Positions 1-7,526 of a stretch of 64,000 bases of DNA are shown here, piece after piece. The DNA comes from Streptomyces coffeae. GTDB taxonomy: Bacteria; Actinomycetota; Actinomycetes; Streptomycetales; Streptomycetaceae. Numbering within the stretch: the first letter of the stretch is position 1; every line of letters begins with the position of its first letter. Both the position numbers and the translations under genes were made by a program. The DNA is taken from contig NZ_JAERRF010000007.1 in the NCBI RefSeq assembly GCF_016741875.1, forward strand, positions 186,001 through 250,000, given 5' to 3'. The notes under the pieces were generated by a model. The model was not told the origin of the DNA. It made no database searches and worked only from the letters and a program-made list of their open reading frames with translations.

Positions 1-1374
1 TGGCGCGAAGTGCAGGGTGCGGTTGTGTTCCGGTGCGGTGATGGTGAACGTGCTGTCCGGTTTGCCGTCCCAGCACAGCGGCCAGCGCGGCCCGGAGACC
101 GGCAGGGTGGGGATGTCGGGCTCGGGGATCGGGTAGGCCAGGAGCATGCCGTCGTCGGTGATGTAGATGACGCCGGCGTCGTCGATCTCCAGGCGCTGGT
201 CGAGGGTGCCCGCCCACGTGCGGCCGAGCCAGCCACCGCAGGGGTGCCCGGAGACGTAGTGCCGCTCCAGGACCAGCGGGAGCAGTCCGGGCAGGGTGAC
301 GTCGGTGGCGGACATGACCATCTCGCCGGTGGCGACGTCGATCGGTTCACCCTTTTTGGGGCGCTCGCCGTTGGGGGTGTTGTTGTTGTCCGGGTCGCTG
401 TCCGTGCGTTTGCGGGCGCTGCCGTCGCGACCGAGGGCGCGTTCGCGGTTGAGGAGGCGTTGCGCGGCGTTCTTGGCCACGTTGCCGCCGCGGCGGATGG
501 CGCCGGTGCCGCCGGTGGCCAGTGCCAGGAGGAGGTCGGGGGTGAGTTGTCCGGCGGCGCGGGCGGGGTTGCGCTGCCACTCGTCCCAGTTGACGACGGC
601 CTTGGCGAACTCCTTGGGGTGGTCGACGGCGTAGGCGACACCGTCCGCCATGCCCGCGAGCCGCAGCCCAGCCCCCTGGGGCCCGTCCTCGACGAGATAC
701 TCGAACTCCTTGTACCAACCGTGGGCGGTGTCCTTCGCTCCCCCGAAGAAGTCCCCCCACTTCTGCTTGAGGTAGTCCACGCCCTCGGGGGCCGCGGGCT
801 TGTCCGGGGCCTTCTCCTTGGCGGTGTCGAGTGTGCGCTTGGCGGTGTCGACGACGAGCTTGAGTTCCTTCTCCAGCTTGTCCAGGCGCTTGTAGCAGGC
901 GTCCAGCGCTGCCATCCCCGGATCGTCCTCCGGTGGCTTCTCCGGCAGGGGATCGTCCTTGCGGTCATCCGCCTCGCTGTAATCCTTCCACCGCTGCCAG
1001 TGGCGCTTGGACGCCGCCCGCGCCTCATCGGCGTCGTCGATGATCGGCTTGACGCGCTTCTGCACCGACCGCAGCTTCGCGGCGTACGAGTCCAGTGCGC
1101 TCGCGGCGGAGGTGAAGTAGGTCCTGGCCGAGCCCAGTTCCTTGGGCAGCTTCTCCGTCGCGCCCTGGAAGCCCTCCGACGCGGCGCCGGTCCAGTTCAT
1201 CAGGGACAGGACGTCGAGCTGGTCCACCCCGTCCTGGAACGCCCCCGCGTACGCGCGGAGTTTGACCGCCAAGTCCTCGATACTGGTGGGGCTGCCGGGG
1301 ATGACGTCGGAGGGTTTGGCGTTGGCGGGTATGCGCTCGGTCGTGCCGCCCTCGGTCGCGTCCTTCTGGGTCAT
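1..1374 (-). CDS. Rhs/YD-repeat polymorphic toxin-like protein with DUF6531 domain (3' part beyond window)
   Basis: Only the first 458 codons are present; the frame is still open at base 1. The start is an ATG at 1374 that overlaps the stop of the upstream gene (ATGA). Residues about 1-150 are helical and resemble the WXG/LXG-like front of actinobacterial Rhs proteins, with 'NWTGAASEGFQGA' near residue 60. A charged, low-complexity linker follows. From about residue 345 comes a DUF6531-type segment (GEPIDVATGEMVMSATDV, then LPGLLPLVLERHY) that normally precedes YD/RHS repeats. The family is known for large secreted proteins with a variable C-terminal toxin, which would lie outside the window, as would any immunity gene. 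The short protein just upstream probably acts as its partner. Family is confident; toxin activity is an inference. Confidence 0.85.
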   Translation of the reverse strand, partial: MTQKDATEGGTTERIPANAKPSDVIPGSPTSIEDLAVKLRAYAGAFQDGVDQLDVLSLMNWTGAASEGFQGATEKLPKELGSARTYFTSAASALDSYAAKLRSVQKRVKPIIDDADEARAASKRHWQRWKDYSEADDRKDDPLPEKPPEDDPGMAALDACYKRLDKLEKELKLVVDTAKRTLDTAKEKAPDKPAAPEGVDYLKQKWGDFFGGAKDTAHGWYKEFEYLVEDGPQGAGLRLAGMADGVAYAVDHPKEFAKAVVNWDEWQRNPARAAGQLTPDLLLALATGGTGAIRRGGNVAKNAAQRLLNRERALGRDGSARKRTDSDPDNNNTPNGERPKKGEPIDVATGEMVMSATDVTLPGLLPLVLERHYVSGHPCGGWLGRTWAGTLDQRLEIDDAGVIYITDDGMLLAYPIPEPDIPTLPVSGPRWPLCWDGKPDSTFTITAPEHNRTLHFAP

Positions 1375-1928
1375 GCGGTCACTCCCTTGGAACCGCCGTC
1401 GACTTCCCAGCCGCCGTCGTAGCGAAGCCGCGGGTTGGTGGGCACGTCTCCGGTGTAGGTGCCGCCGTCATCGTCGTCGAGCCAGGGTTCCCGGTAGATC
1501 TCCGGTGGCGGGTCGAACTTCGGCCGGTAGCCGTCCTTCCACGCCTTCAGGCCGTGTTCGCCGAAGGGGAGTTTGGCCATGTTGTCCTCGGTCGGCGCAA
1601 AGTCCTTGATGCGCAGCAGATCGGCGAGCATGTAGGCGGCGATCACCTGCCGCAGTGTCTCCACCACGACGCCGGCGTGGTCGGCCACCCGGCCCATACC
1701 GAACCCCCAGGCCGAGAGCAGCTTCTCCGAGGAGTCGTAGATGTCGAAGTCCGCGGAGTTCCCGATGCTGTCGGCCAGTGTCTTCCAGTCCTTCTTGATC
1801 TTCCGTGCGGCTACGACTGACTCCTCCAGCGGCGCCAGCACCTTCCGCACCGAAGCGATCTCGACCCGGTAGCCATCACCGGGCTTCGGCCCATCCGCCG
1901 CCGAACCACCCTTGTCATCCCCCGACAT
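1371..1928 (-). CDS. WXG/ESX-like small partner protein of the Rhs gene
   Basis: Encodes 185 residues from an ATG at 1928 preceded by a G-rich ribosome site (GGGGG, about 6 bases upstream). Its stop overlaps the Rhs start by 4 bp, so the two are translationally coupled. The first 110 residues are predicted helical with no signal peptide or membrane segment. The last 60 residues are acidic and Pro-rich (LDDDDGG, then PTNPRLRYDGGW). This two-gene arrangement, a small helical protein followed by a DUF6531/Rhs protein, is common in Streptomyces, where the small protein is thought to act as an export partner or chaperone. No enzymatic motif is visible. The role is inferred from context only. Confidence 0.7.
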   Translation of the reverse strand: MSGDDKGGSAADGPKPGDGYRVEIASVRKVLAPLEESVVAARKIKKDWKTLADSIGNSADFDIYDSSEKLLSAWGFGMGRVADHAGVVVETLRQVIAAYMLADLLRIKDFAPTEDNMAKLPFGEHGLKAWKDGYRPKFDPPPEIYREPWLDDDDGGTYTGDVPTNPRLRYDGGWEVDGGSKGVTA

Positions 1929-2293
1929 GCTTTTCCCCCGCTTTCCCGGCGGCCCTCAGGGCCACCGCATCCAGCATGAACATCCGTGGCCCCAGCGGAT
2001 CCACCAACGCACGCGCTCCCGCGGGCAACAGCTGGACGAGGTCCTCGACCGTCGTCGACGCCCACGCGCACACACCCGCGAACAGAGCAAGCCGCTCCAC
2101 TGAGGTGAAGACCGGCACCACCGGGCCCCATTCTGTCTCGGAGACCAGAAAGCCCAGTTCGTCCGGCCGCTCGAAGTTACAGACGCGCGGAAGCCAACCC
2201 CGCCGGCTTTTCCCGCTCTGACACCTGCGTTGCGGTTTCCTGCCACGCTAAGTCGACCAGCGTCGGCCTGCCGTCGCGCTCTGACGTACCCAA
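1915..2293 (-). pseudogene. SseB-like protein gene, frameshifted
   Basis: Two frames on the minus strand together make one SseB-type protein. The upstream frame (2293 to about 2210) reads GRPTLVDLAWQETATQVSERE. The downstream frame (about 2210 to 1915) reads RVCNFERPDELGFLV, then GPVVPVFTSVERL and ALVDPLGPRMFMLD. These are the characteristic SseB blocks. The total of 379 bp leaves one surplus base, and the likely site is an A-run (AAAA on the coding strand) at 2208-2211. Removing one A joins the frames without a stop. The probable start is TTG at 2293 behind a GGGGAGGGGGGG stretch, which is uncertain. The 3' end overlaps the next gene by 14 bp. A TTA leucine codon occurs at 2251-2249. The gene is either a real frameshift mutant or a homopolymer sequencing error. 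Confidence 0.6.
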
Positions 2294-2392
2294 GGTGTCC
2301 CCCCCTCCCCTGCACATGACAGCAAGTTTCGCACGGGCAAGCGACACTCTGGGCGATCGACCTCTTCGTATCCCCTCAGCAGAGGGCATCAC

Positions 2393-2520
2393 CTGGACGT
2401 ACGCGCTGAGCCGGTAGGTCGAGCCGGGCTTGACGGCGACGGTCTGGGAGCAGGTGGCGTTGAACGGCGGCGCCGCTGTGGACGGGGGAGGCGGCTGTGC
2501 TGCTGCCGCGGGCGAGGGCG
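2393..2520 (-). pseudogene. Relic of a carbohydrate-binding module (chitinase-type)
   Basis: A short stretch on the minus strand translates as FNATCSQTVAVKPGSTYRLS followed by AYVQ, a strong match to the central strands of CBM4/9-like modules of Streptomyces chitinases and cellulases (CSQTVxVKPGTTYxLSAYV). A second frame just upstream gives SPVHSG, which belongs immediately before it in that family. The two pieces are out of frame, there is no start or catalytic domain, and the match ends abruptly at 2393. This looks like a decayed fragment of a secreted glycoside hydrolase. The rest of 2294-2694 holds nothing else recognisable except the regulatory sites below. Confidence 0.45.
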
Positions 2521-2631
2521 GCCGAGCCTGTGCTGTTCGGAAACCCGTCGCTGGTGGTCAGGCAGCGTATCTGTACTCGTCGATCATGCCGCCTCGGTCG
2601 AACCCTTGCACAGCGGGCAGGCCGGTTGGTC

Positions 2632-2660
2632 TTGACAGGCTGGCCAGTGCCACACACAGT
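2632..2660 (+). promoter_or_regulatory. Candidate promoter of the GntR/ABC operon
   Basis: A perfect TTGACA (-35) lies at 2632-2637. A weak -10 candidate (CACAGT, 2655-2660) follows at 17 bp spacing, just upstream of the operator-like palindrome at 2663-2686. The -10 match is poor, so this is tentative. Confidence 0.3.
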
Positions 2661-2662
2661 TG

Positions 2663-2686
2663 TCCTACTGTCCTAGGACAGTAGGA
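2663..2686. promoter_or_regulatory. 24-bp perfect palindrome, probable autoregulatory operator
   Basis: A perfect inverted repeat centred on the CTAG at 2673-2676; each 12-bp half reads TCCTACTGTCCT. It starts 9 bp before, and ends 8 bp upstream of, the GntR gene's start codon, so it also contains the GGAG ribosome site. YtrA-type GntR repressors usually bind such palindromes upstream of their own operon. A repressor bound here would block both initiation and access to the translation start. Confidence 0.65.
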
Positions 2687-2694
2687 GATGAGAG

Positions 2695-3099
2695 ATGATC
2701 GAGTTCGTGCTCGACGGCCGCTCAAAGGGGGCCACCTATACGCAGCTGGTGCTGCAGGTCAAACAGGCGCTGCGGGTCGGTCTAGCGCAGCCCGGTGACC
2801 AGCTGCCCAAGGTGCGTGACGTGGCACAGACGTTGGCGATCAACCCGAACACGGTCCTCAAGGCCTACCGGGTACTGGAGATCGAGGGCCTTGCCGAAGG
2901 CCGACCGGGGGTGGGCACCTTCCTCGTGGGCACCCTCGCCGGCCCGTCGCTGGCGAATCAGGCCGAGCTGCGTGAGCAACTGGTGGCCTGGCTGCACAAG
3001 GCTCAGGTCGCCGGGCTCGCTCCGGAGGACATCACAGCCCTGATCGACACCACCGTGCGGGCCACCCTCGACAGTCCAGCGGTGAAGCACATCCTGTGA
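2695..3099 (+). CDS. GntR-family (YtrA subfamily) transcriptional regulator
   Basis: Encodes 134 residues, the usual short length of YtrA regulators: a winged helix-turn-helix with a small C-terminal dimerisation helix pair and no large effector domain. The HTH spans about residues 12-80 (QPGDQLPKVRDVAQTLAINP, NTVLKAYRVLE, EGRPGVGTFLV). The start is the ATG at 2695 with GGAG upstream inside a perfect palindrome. It overlaps the next frame and is followed directly by an ABC exporter, the standard YtrA arrangement, in which the regulator represses its own ABC operon and is relieved by cell-envelope antibiotics. The inducing signal here is unknown. Confidence 0.9.
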   Translation: MIEFVLDGRSKGATYTQLVLQVKQALRVGLAQPGDQLPKVRDVAQTLAINPNTVLKAYRVLEIEGLAEGRPGVGTFLVGTLAGPSLANQAELREQLVAWLHKAQVAGLAPEDITALIDTTVRATLDSPAVKHIL

Positions 3100-3116
3100 A
3101 CAGCGCGGGAGCACAC

Positions 3117-3998
3117 ATGACAGGCATAGCACTGGAAACCGGCGCGCTCGGCAAACGCTACGGGCGCACCTGGGCGCTGCGGGGATGCACGCTGCACCTG
3201 CCGGCCGGGCAGATTGCCGGGCTGGTCGGCCCGAATGGTGCAGGCAAGTCCACGCTGCTGCACCTGGCCGTGGGCCTGCTAAGGCCGGACGAGGGAAAGG
3301 TGCGCATCTTCGGCCAGGACCCGCGCACCGCGGTGTTGACCGACATCGGGTTCGTGGCCCAGGAGACCCCGCTGTACCGGGACTTCACCGCCACCGAGCT
3401 GATCACCTTGGGCGGCAAGCTCAACCAGCGCTGGGACGTCGAGCTCGCCCGCAGCCGGCTCGCCCAGCTCGGCATCCCCGCCGACAGGCCGGTCGGCAAG
3501 CTCTCCAGTGGGCAACGCGCCCAAGTCGCACTCGCCCTCGCACTGGCCAAACGCCCCCGCCTGCTGCTGCTCGACGAGCCGGCCGCCGCCTTGGACCCCC
3601 TGGCGCGCCGCGAGTTCCTCCAAACCTTGATGGGCGCCGTCGGTGATACCGGTGCCACCGTCCTGCTCTCCTCTCACCTGATGGCCGACCTGGAGCGGGT
3701 CTGCGACTACCTGATCGTGCTGCAAACCGGCCACGTCCAGCTCGCGGGCGCGGTCGACGACCTGCTCGCCGAACACCGCACCCTGGTCGGCCCCCGCACC
3801 GCATCCGGCGCGCTCCCCGGCGGCGCACAGGTCATCCGCGCCAGCCACACCGACCGGCAGTCCACCCTGCTCGCGCGCATCGCGCGCCCCATCGAGAACC
3901 CGGCGTGGGCGCAGCACGAGGTGACCCTCGAAGACCTCGTCCTGGCCTACCTCGCCGCCGCCGACACTCCCACAGCCCCCACCTGTATGGGGAAGTGA
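3117..3998 (+). CDS. ABC transporter ATP-binding protein
   Basis: Encodes 293 residues when started at the ATG at 3117, which has GGGAG 5 bases upstream; a GTG at 3096 overlapping the previous stop is the alternative. Walker A is GPNGAGKST (about residue 35), the Q-loop is in FVAQETPLY, the signature is KLSSGQRAQVALALALAKRP, Walker B is LLLLDEPAAALDP, and the H-loop is in LLSSHLMAD. It is the nucleotide-binding subunit of a DRA/ABC-2-type exporter and would work with the permease encoded next. The substrate is unknown; YtrA-linked exporters usually handle envelope-active compounds. Confidence 0.92.
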   Translation: MTGIALETGALGKRYGRTWALRGCTLHLPAGQIAGLVGPNGAGKSTLLHLAVGLLRPDEGKVRIFGQDPRTAVLTDIGFVAQETPLYRDFTATELITLGGKLNQRWDVELARSRLAQLGIPADRPVGKLSSGQRAQVALALALAKRPRLLLLDEPAAALDPLARREFLQTLMGAVGDTGATVLLSSHLMADLERVCDYLIVLQTGHVQLAGAVDDLLAEHRTLVGPRTASGALPGGAQVIRASHTDRQSTLLARIARPIENPAWAQHEVTLEDLVLAYLAAADTPTAPTCMGK

Positions 3999-4002
3999 CG
4001 GC

Positions 4003-5007
4003 ATGATCTGGCTCACCTGGCGCCAGCACCGCAAGCAGGCCCTGGTCACCGTCATAGCCCTGGCCGCGTTGGCCGCGGTCACGGTGCCCACCGGAGTGGC
4101 GATGCACCGCACGTTCACCGACTCCGGCCTGGCCGCCTGCCTGGACAAGCTCGGCACCTCCACACTGACGTCGATGGACGCCTGCGTCACCCTCGGCCAG
4201 AAGTTCGATAACCAGTACCAGGGCATGACCTACGTCGGCATCCTGTTCGTCTTCCTGCCGCTGCTGGTCGGCATGTTCTTCGGCGCCCCCCTGTTCGCCC
4301 GCGAATTCGAGCACGGCACCCACCGGCTGATATGGACCCAGGGCGTCACCCGCCTGCGCTGGGCGCTGGTCACGTTCGGACTGGTCGGCACCTTCGTCAC
4401 CGTCCTCGCCGTGGTCTACGCGCTCGGGGTGTCCTGGTGGTTCGCGCCCCTGGCCGCCGCCGGCGGTGGACGCCTGTCCTACACCGCCTTCGACATACAG
4501 GGAATCGCACCGATCGGCTACTCCCTGTTCGCCCTGGCCCTGGGTATCTTCGCCGGAACCGTCTGCCGCAAGGTCCTGCCCGCCATGGGCGTCACCCTCG
4601 CCGGATACGCCCTCGTGCGCATCCTGATCGAGACCCTGGCCCGGCCCCGCTACCTGGCCCCCAGAACACTGAGCGTTCCCATCACCAGCAACCAGCAGTT
4701 CAACACCCTCTCCGGCGACTGGATCTACTCCCAGGGCGTCATCAACGCCAACGGCAAACTCGTCGTACCCAACACCACATACACCTGCGGCGCCCCTCCT
4801 GGAAGCGCACACGCCTCCCACGGAGCCGCATCGTGCGGGAGCAACCTCGTCCAGCAGGGTCTGGGCCCCGCGCCGTTCAAGAACTGGATCCAGTACCAGC
4901 CCGCCGATCGCTTCTGGGCCTTCCAGACCATCGAAACTGTCGCCTTCCTCGCCCTGGCCGCGCTCCTGCTCTACCTGGCCGTCCGCCGCCTCCGCCTGAT
5001 CGCCTGA
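4003..5007 (+). CDS. ABC-2 type transporter permease
   Basis: Encodes 334 residues with a short cytoplasmic start (MIWLTWRQHRKQ) and about six hydrophobic segments, at roughly residues 14-34, 82-105, 125-150, 165-190, 193-215 and 305-330. A long hydrophilic external loop with Cys residues lies between the fifth and sixth. The N-terminal 'WLTWRQHR' pattern is typical of permeases paired with YtrA-like GntR regulators in Streptomyces. It follows the ATPase gene by 4 bp with GGGGAAG as ribosome site, so the three genes form one operon. It probably exports a small envelope-active compound or peptide. Confidence 0.88.
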   Translation: MIWLTWRQHRKQALVTVIALAALAAVTVPTGVAMHRTFTDSGLAACLDKLGTSTLTSMDACVTLGQKFDNQYQGMTYVGILFVFLPLLVGMFFGAPLFAREFEHGTHRLIWTQGVTRLRWALVTFGLVGTFVTVLAVVYALGVSWWFAPLAAAGGGRLSYTAFDIQGIAPIGYSLFALALGIFAGTVCRKVLPAMGVTLAGYALVRILIETLARPRYLAPRTLSVPITSNQQFNTLSGDWIYSQGVINANGKLVVPNTTYTCGAPPGSAHASHGAASCGSNLVQQGLGPAPFKNWIQYQPADRFWAFQTIETVAFLALAALLLYLAVRRLRLIA

Positions 5008-5355
5008 CCGAGTGGCTACCAGCGCGCAGACCAGGACCAGGACAACGACCAGGTAGGCAGGAGTTCCTCATCGTGATGTCACTCCGGGCTCCCCCCCGCA
5101 GGCACGGGCTTACGGCGCCGCTGCTCTGACTGTGGCGCTACGGTTCGCAGCGCGGCGTGCTGACCTTCGCCGGGAGGTGCGGGAGCGGATCCGGAAGGGT
5201 GCCGTCCAAGGCTCGCCGGGCCGCTTGCAGCGCAGCAACGCCCGGGTTCGCGACTCGGGGGAGAGCGCGAGCGTCGCCCCGATGGGGCAACACGGCTGGT
5301 CGTATGCACGTCGTTGGTGATCGAGCACGGAGAGTCCGGGGGACAGGACGGGGTC
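5008..5355. other. Intergenic stretch, no gene recognised
   Basis: This 348-bp stretch separates the exporter operon from the regulator at 5356. Both strands have open frames, but none has a convincing start, ribosome site or family resemblance, and the third-position bias is weak. It presumably contains the exporter terminator and the promoter for the regulator. No clear hairpin or promoter could be picked out by eye. Confidence 0.5.
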
Positions 5356-7464
5356 ATGGCAGGTTCTAAGCGCGGTAGCGGGTATGTACCGGCTGAGGTG
5401 ACGCACTTCGTGGGGCGACGGCACGAGGTGGCTGAGGCCCGGCGGATACTGGCTCGGACGAGGCTGCTGACGTTGACTGGCGCCGGCGGTATCGGCAAGA
5501 CCCGGCTGGCCCTCAGAATCGCCGGTGAGGTGCGGCGTTCCTTCCCCGGCGGGGTCTGGGTGGTGGATCTGAGCGCGGTGGGGGATGGCGCTCTGCTCGC
5601 CCAGACGGTGCTGGCGGCGTTGGGGCGCGATCAGCGCGCAGGGTGGCCACCGCAGTCCGTGCTGGCCCATCACCTTGCGGACCAGCGGCTGCTGCTGGTG
5701 CTGGACAACTGCGAACATCTCCTCGACGAATGCGCGGCGCTGACCCGGACGTTGCTGGCCGTGGCGCCGGGCCTGCGGGTGCTCGCGACCAGCCGGCAGG
5801 TCCTGACGGTTGAGGGCGAGCGACTGATGACCGTGCCGCCGCTGAGGTCTCCCTATGCCGGCCAACCGCCGTCCGTGGAGATGACGGCGCGTTATGAGGC
5901 GGTGCAACTGTTCGTGGACCGGGCCTCAGCGGTGATCGGCGGTTTCGCGCTCAACGAGGACAACCATCGCGTCATCGCCCATATCTGCCGGCGGCTGGAC
6001 GGGATCCCGCTGGCGATCGAGCTGGCCGCGGCTCGGATCCGGGTGCTGTGCCCGCAGCAGATCCTCGACCGTCTCGACGACCATTTCGCGCTGCTGAACC
6101 GGGGCAGCCGGGCCGCGCCGAAGCGCCGGCAGACCCTTCGCGCGGCGATCGACTGGAGCTACGGCCTGTGCACGGCCGACGAGCAGCAGGGATGGGACCG
6201 ACTCTCGGTGTTCGGCGGTGGTTTCGACCTGGCGGCGGCGGAAGCCATCTGCGGCCAAGAGAACCACGCCGATGGCCACGTCCTGGAACTGATCACCGGG
6301 CTGGTGGACAAGTCGATCCTGACCCGGGAGGAACATCACGACACGGCGCGCTACCGCATGCTGGAGACCATACGCCAGTACGGGCGGGCACATCTACGGG
6401 AGGAGGCCGAGGAGACCGCGTTGCGCCGCCGCCACCGCGACTACCTACCGGCACGCGCCGGCCTGCAACTGCTCACCTCGTTGTGGAACTACGTACTGAG
6501 CACGGGCAACCTGGAGGAGCAACGCCCCTGGCTCCGCCAGGCCCTCGCGCTGGACCACCAACCGAGCCCGGCCAGAGCCAAGGCCCTGTGGATCGACGGA
6601 TGGCTGGCGCTTCTGCGAGGTGAAACCACCACCGGCAGAGGCCGGCCGGCCGAATGCCGGGCACTCGCAGAACACCTCGGCAGCCCGGAAGCAGTGGCGC
6701 ACACGGTACAGTCCAGCGGCCTGCTGGCGCTCTTCGAAGACGACCTGGAGGCGGCGGCCTCCCTGCTCGCCCTGGCCGGCAGCTCCCAGGCCCGCGCGGC
6801 AGCCGAGGACTGCCTCGCTCGGTGCGATGCCCACGATGCCCGCTGGTCGCGGTCCTACGCGCTGTGGCTGCTGGGCCTGCACCACTGGCTCGACGGGGAC
6901 TCCGCCCGCGCGATCCCCCTCCTTCATGACGGCCTCCGCCTGGCCCGGACCTCGCGCGACCTTTTGAGCGCTGCCCAGTGTCTGGAAGTTCTGGCCTGGG
7001 CCGCGGCCAGTGAAGAACGCTGGGAACCGGCCGCCACCCTTCTCGGGGCCGCCCAGGCGCGTTGGCGTTCGGTGGGGATCGCTTTCCCCGGCCTGGGCCG
7101 CCTGATGGGATATCACACGGCGTGCGAGGGGCGGCTGCGGCACGCTCTGGGTGACGCCGCATACGCCACCGCCGTAGGGGCGGGCGAAGAGCTGAGCCTG
7201 AGCCAGGCGGCTGCGTACGCGCTCGGCCGCACCCAGGCAGCCACACCACCTGCCGAACCCGCGGGGCCCCGCCTGACACGGCGGGAACAACAAGTCACCG
7301 CACTGCTCGCCCGCGGCCTGACCGACAAGGAAATCGCCGCCAAGCTGGTGATCTCCCCCCGCACCGCCCAAGGGCACGTCCACCGCATCCTGGCCAAACT
7401 CGGCGTCTCCACCCGCACACAGGTCGCCACCTGGGCTATGGCCCACCTCGTCCAAGCGCCGTAG
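5356..7464 (+). CDS. NB-ARC/AAA ATPase-LuxR transcriptional regulator
   Basis: Encodes 702 residues from the ATG at 5356, preceded by ACGGGG; an in-frame GTG at 5314 lacks a ribosome site. An NB-ARC-type ATPase comes first: Walker A GAGGIGKT at residues 42-49, Walker B LLLVLD at 112-117, then CEHLLDE and a downstream GLPLAIELAAARIR-type (here GIPLAIELAAARIR) motif. A helical repeat region (about 380-620) resembles TPRs. It ends in a LuxR/FixJ HTH (residues 640-702: LTRREQQVTALLARGLTDKE, then VSTRTQVATWA). Such proteins are ATP-dependent activators of secondary metabolism or transport genes. No input domain for a specific ligand is visible. The gene stands alone between two unlinked loci. Confidence 0.9.
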   Translation: MAGSKRGSGYVPAEVTHFVGRRHEVAEARRILARTRLLTLTGAGGIGKTRLALRIAGEVRRSFPGGVWVVDLSAVGDGALLAQTVLAALGRDQRAGWPPQSVLAHHLADQRLLLVLDNCEHLLDECAALTRTLLAVAPGLRVLATSRQVLTVEGERLMTVPPLRSPYAGQPPSVEMTARYEAVQLFVDRASAVIGGFALNEDNHRVIAHICRRLDGIPLAIELAAARIRVLCPQQILDRLDDHFALLNRGSRAAPKRRQTLRAAIDWSYGLCTADEQQGWDRLSVFGGGFDLAAAEAICGQENHADGHVLELITGLVDKSILTREEHHDTARYRMLETIRQYGRAHLREEAEETALRRRHRDYLPARAGLQLLTSLWNYVLSTGNLEEQRPWLRQALALDHQPSPARAKALWIDGWLALLRGETTTGRGRPAECRALAEHLGSPEAVAHTVQSSGLLALFEDDLEAAASLLALAGSSQARAAAEDCLARCDAHDARWSRSYALWLLGLHHWLDGDSARAIPLLHDGLRLARTSRDLLSAAQCLEVLAWAAASEERWEPAATLLGAAQARWRSVGIAFPGLGRLMGYHTACEGRLRHALGDAAYATAVGAGEELSLSQAAAYALGRTQAATPPAEPAGPRLTRREQQVTALLARGLTDKEIAAKLVISPRTAQGHVHRILAKLGVSTRTQVATWAMAHLVQAP

Positions 7465-7500
7465 AACCCCGATTGCCGTTTGGCGCAAGTACCGTACCGA
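7459..7500 (+). repeat. Interspersed imperfect repeat, copy 1
   Basis: This 42-bp sequence begins CCGTAGAACCCCGATTGCCG and continues with a conserved TGGCGCAAGTACCG core. A closely related copy lies at 20113-20155. The TAG here is the stop codon of the regulator at 5356. No known element is recognised. Confidence 0.5.
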
Positions 7501-7526
7501 AGAAGTCCGTCTCGTCGGTCGCCGAT

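Noticed and set aside
10..1422. Long plus-strand open frame across the Rhs gene
   Set aside because: It is antisense to a clear DUF6531 protein. Codon bias and motifs favour the minus frame.
5132..5320. Short plus-strand open frame before the NB-ARC regulator
   Set aside because: Third-position bias is moderate, no ribosome site is seen and there is no family resemblance. It was left as intergenic.
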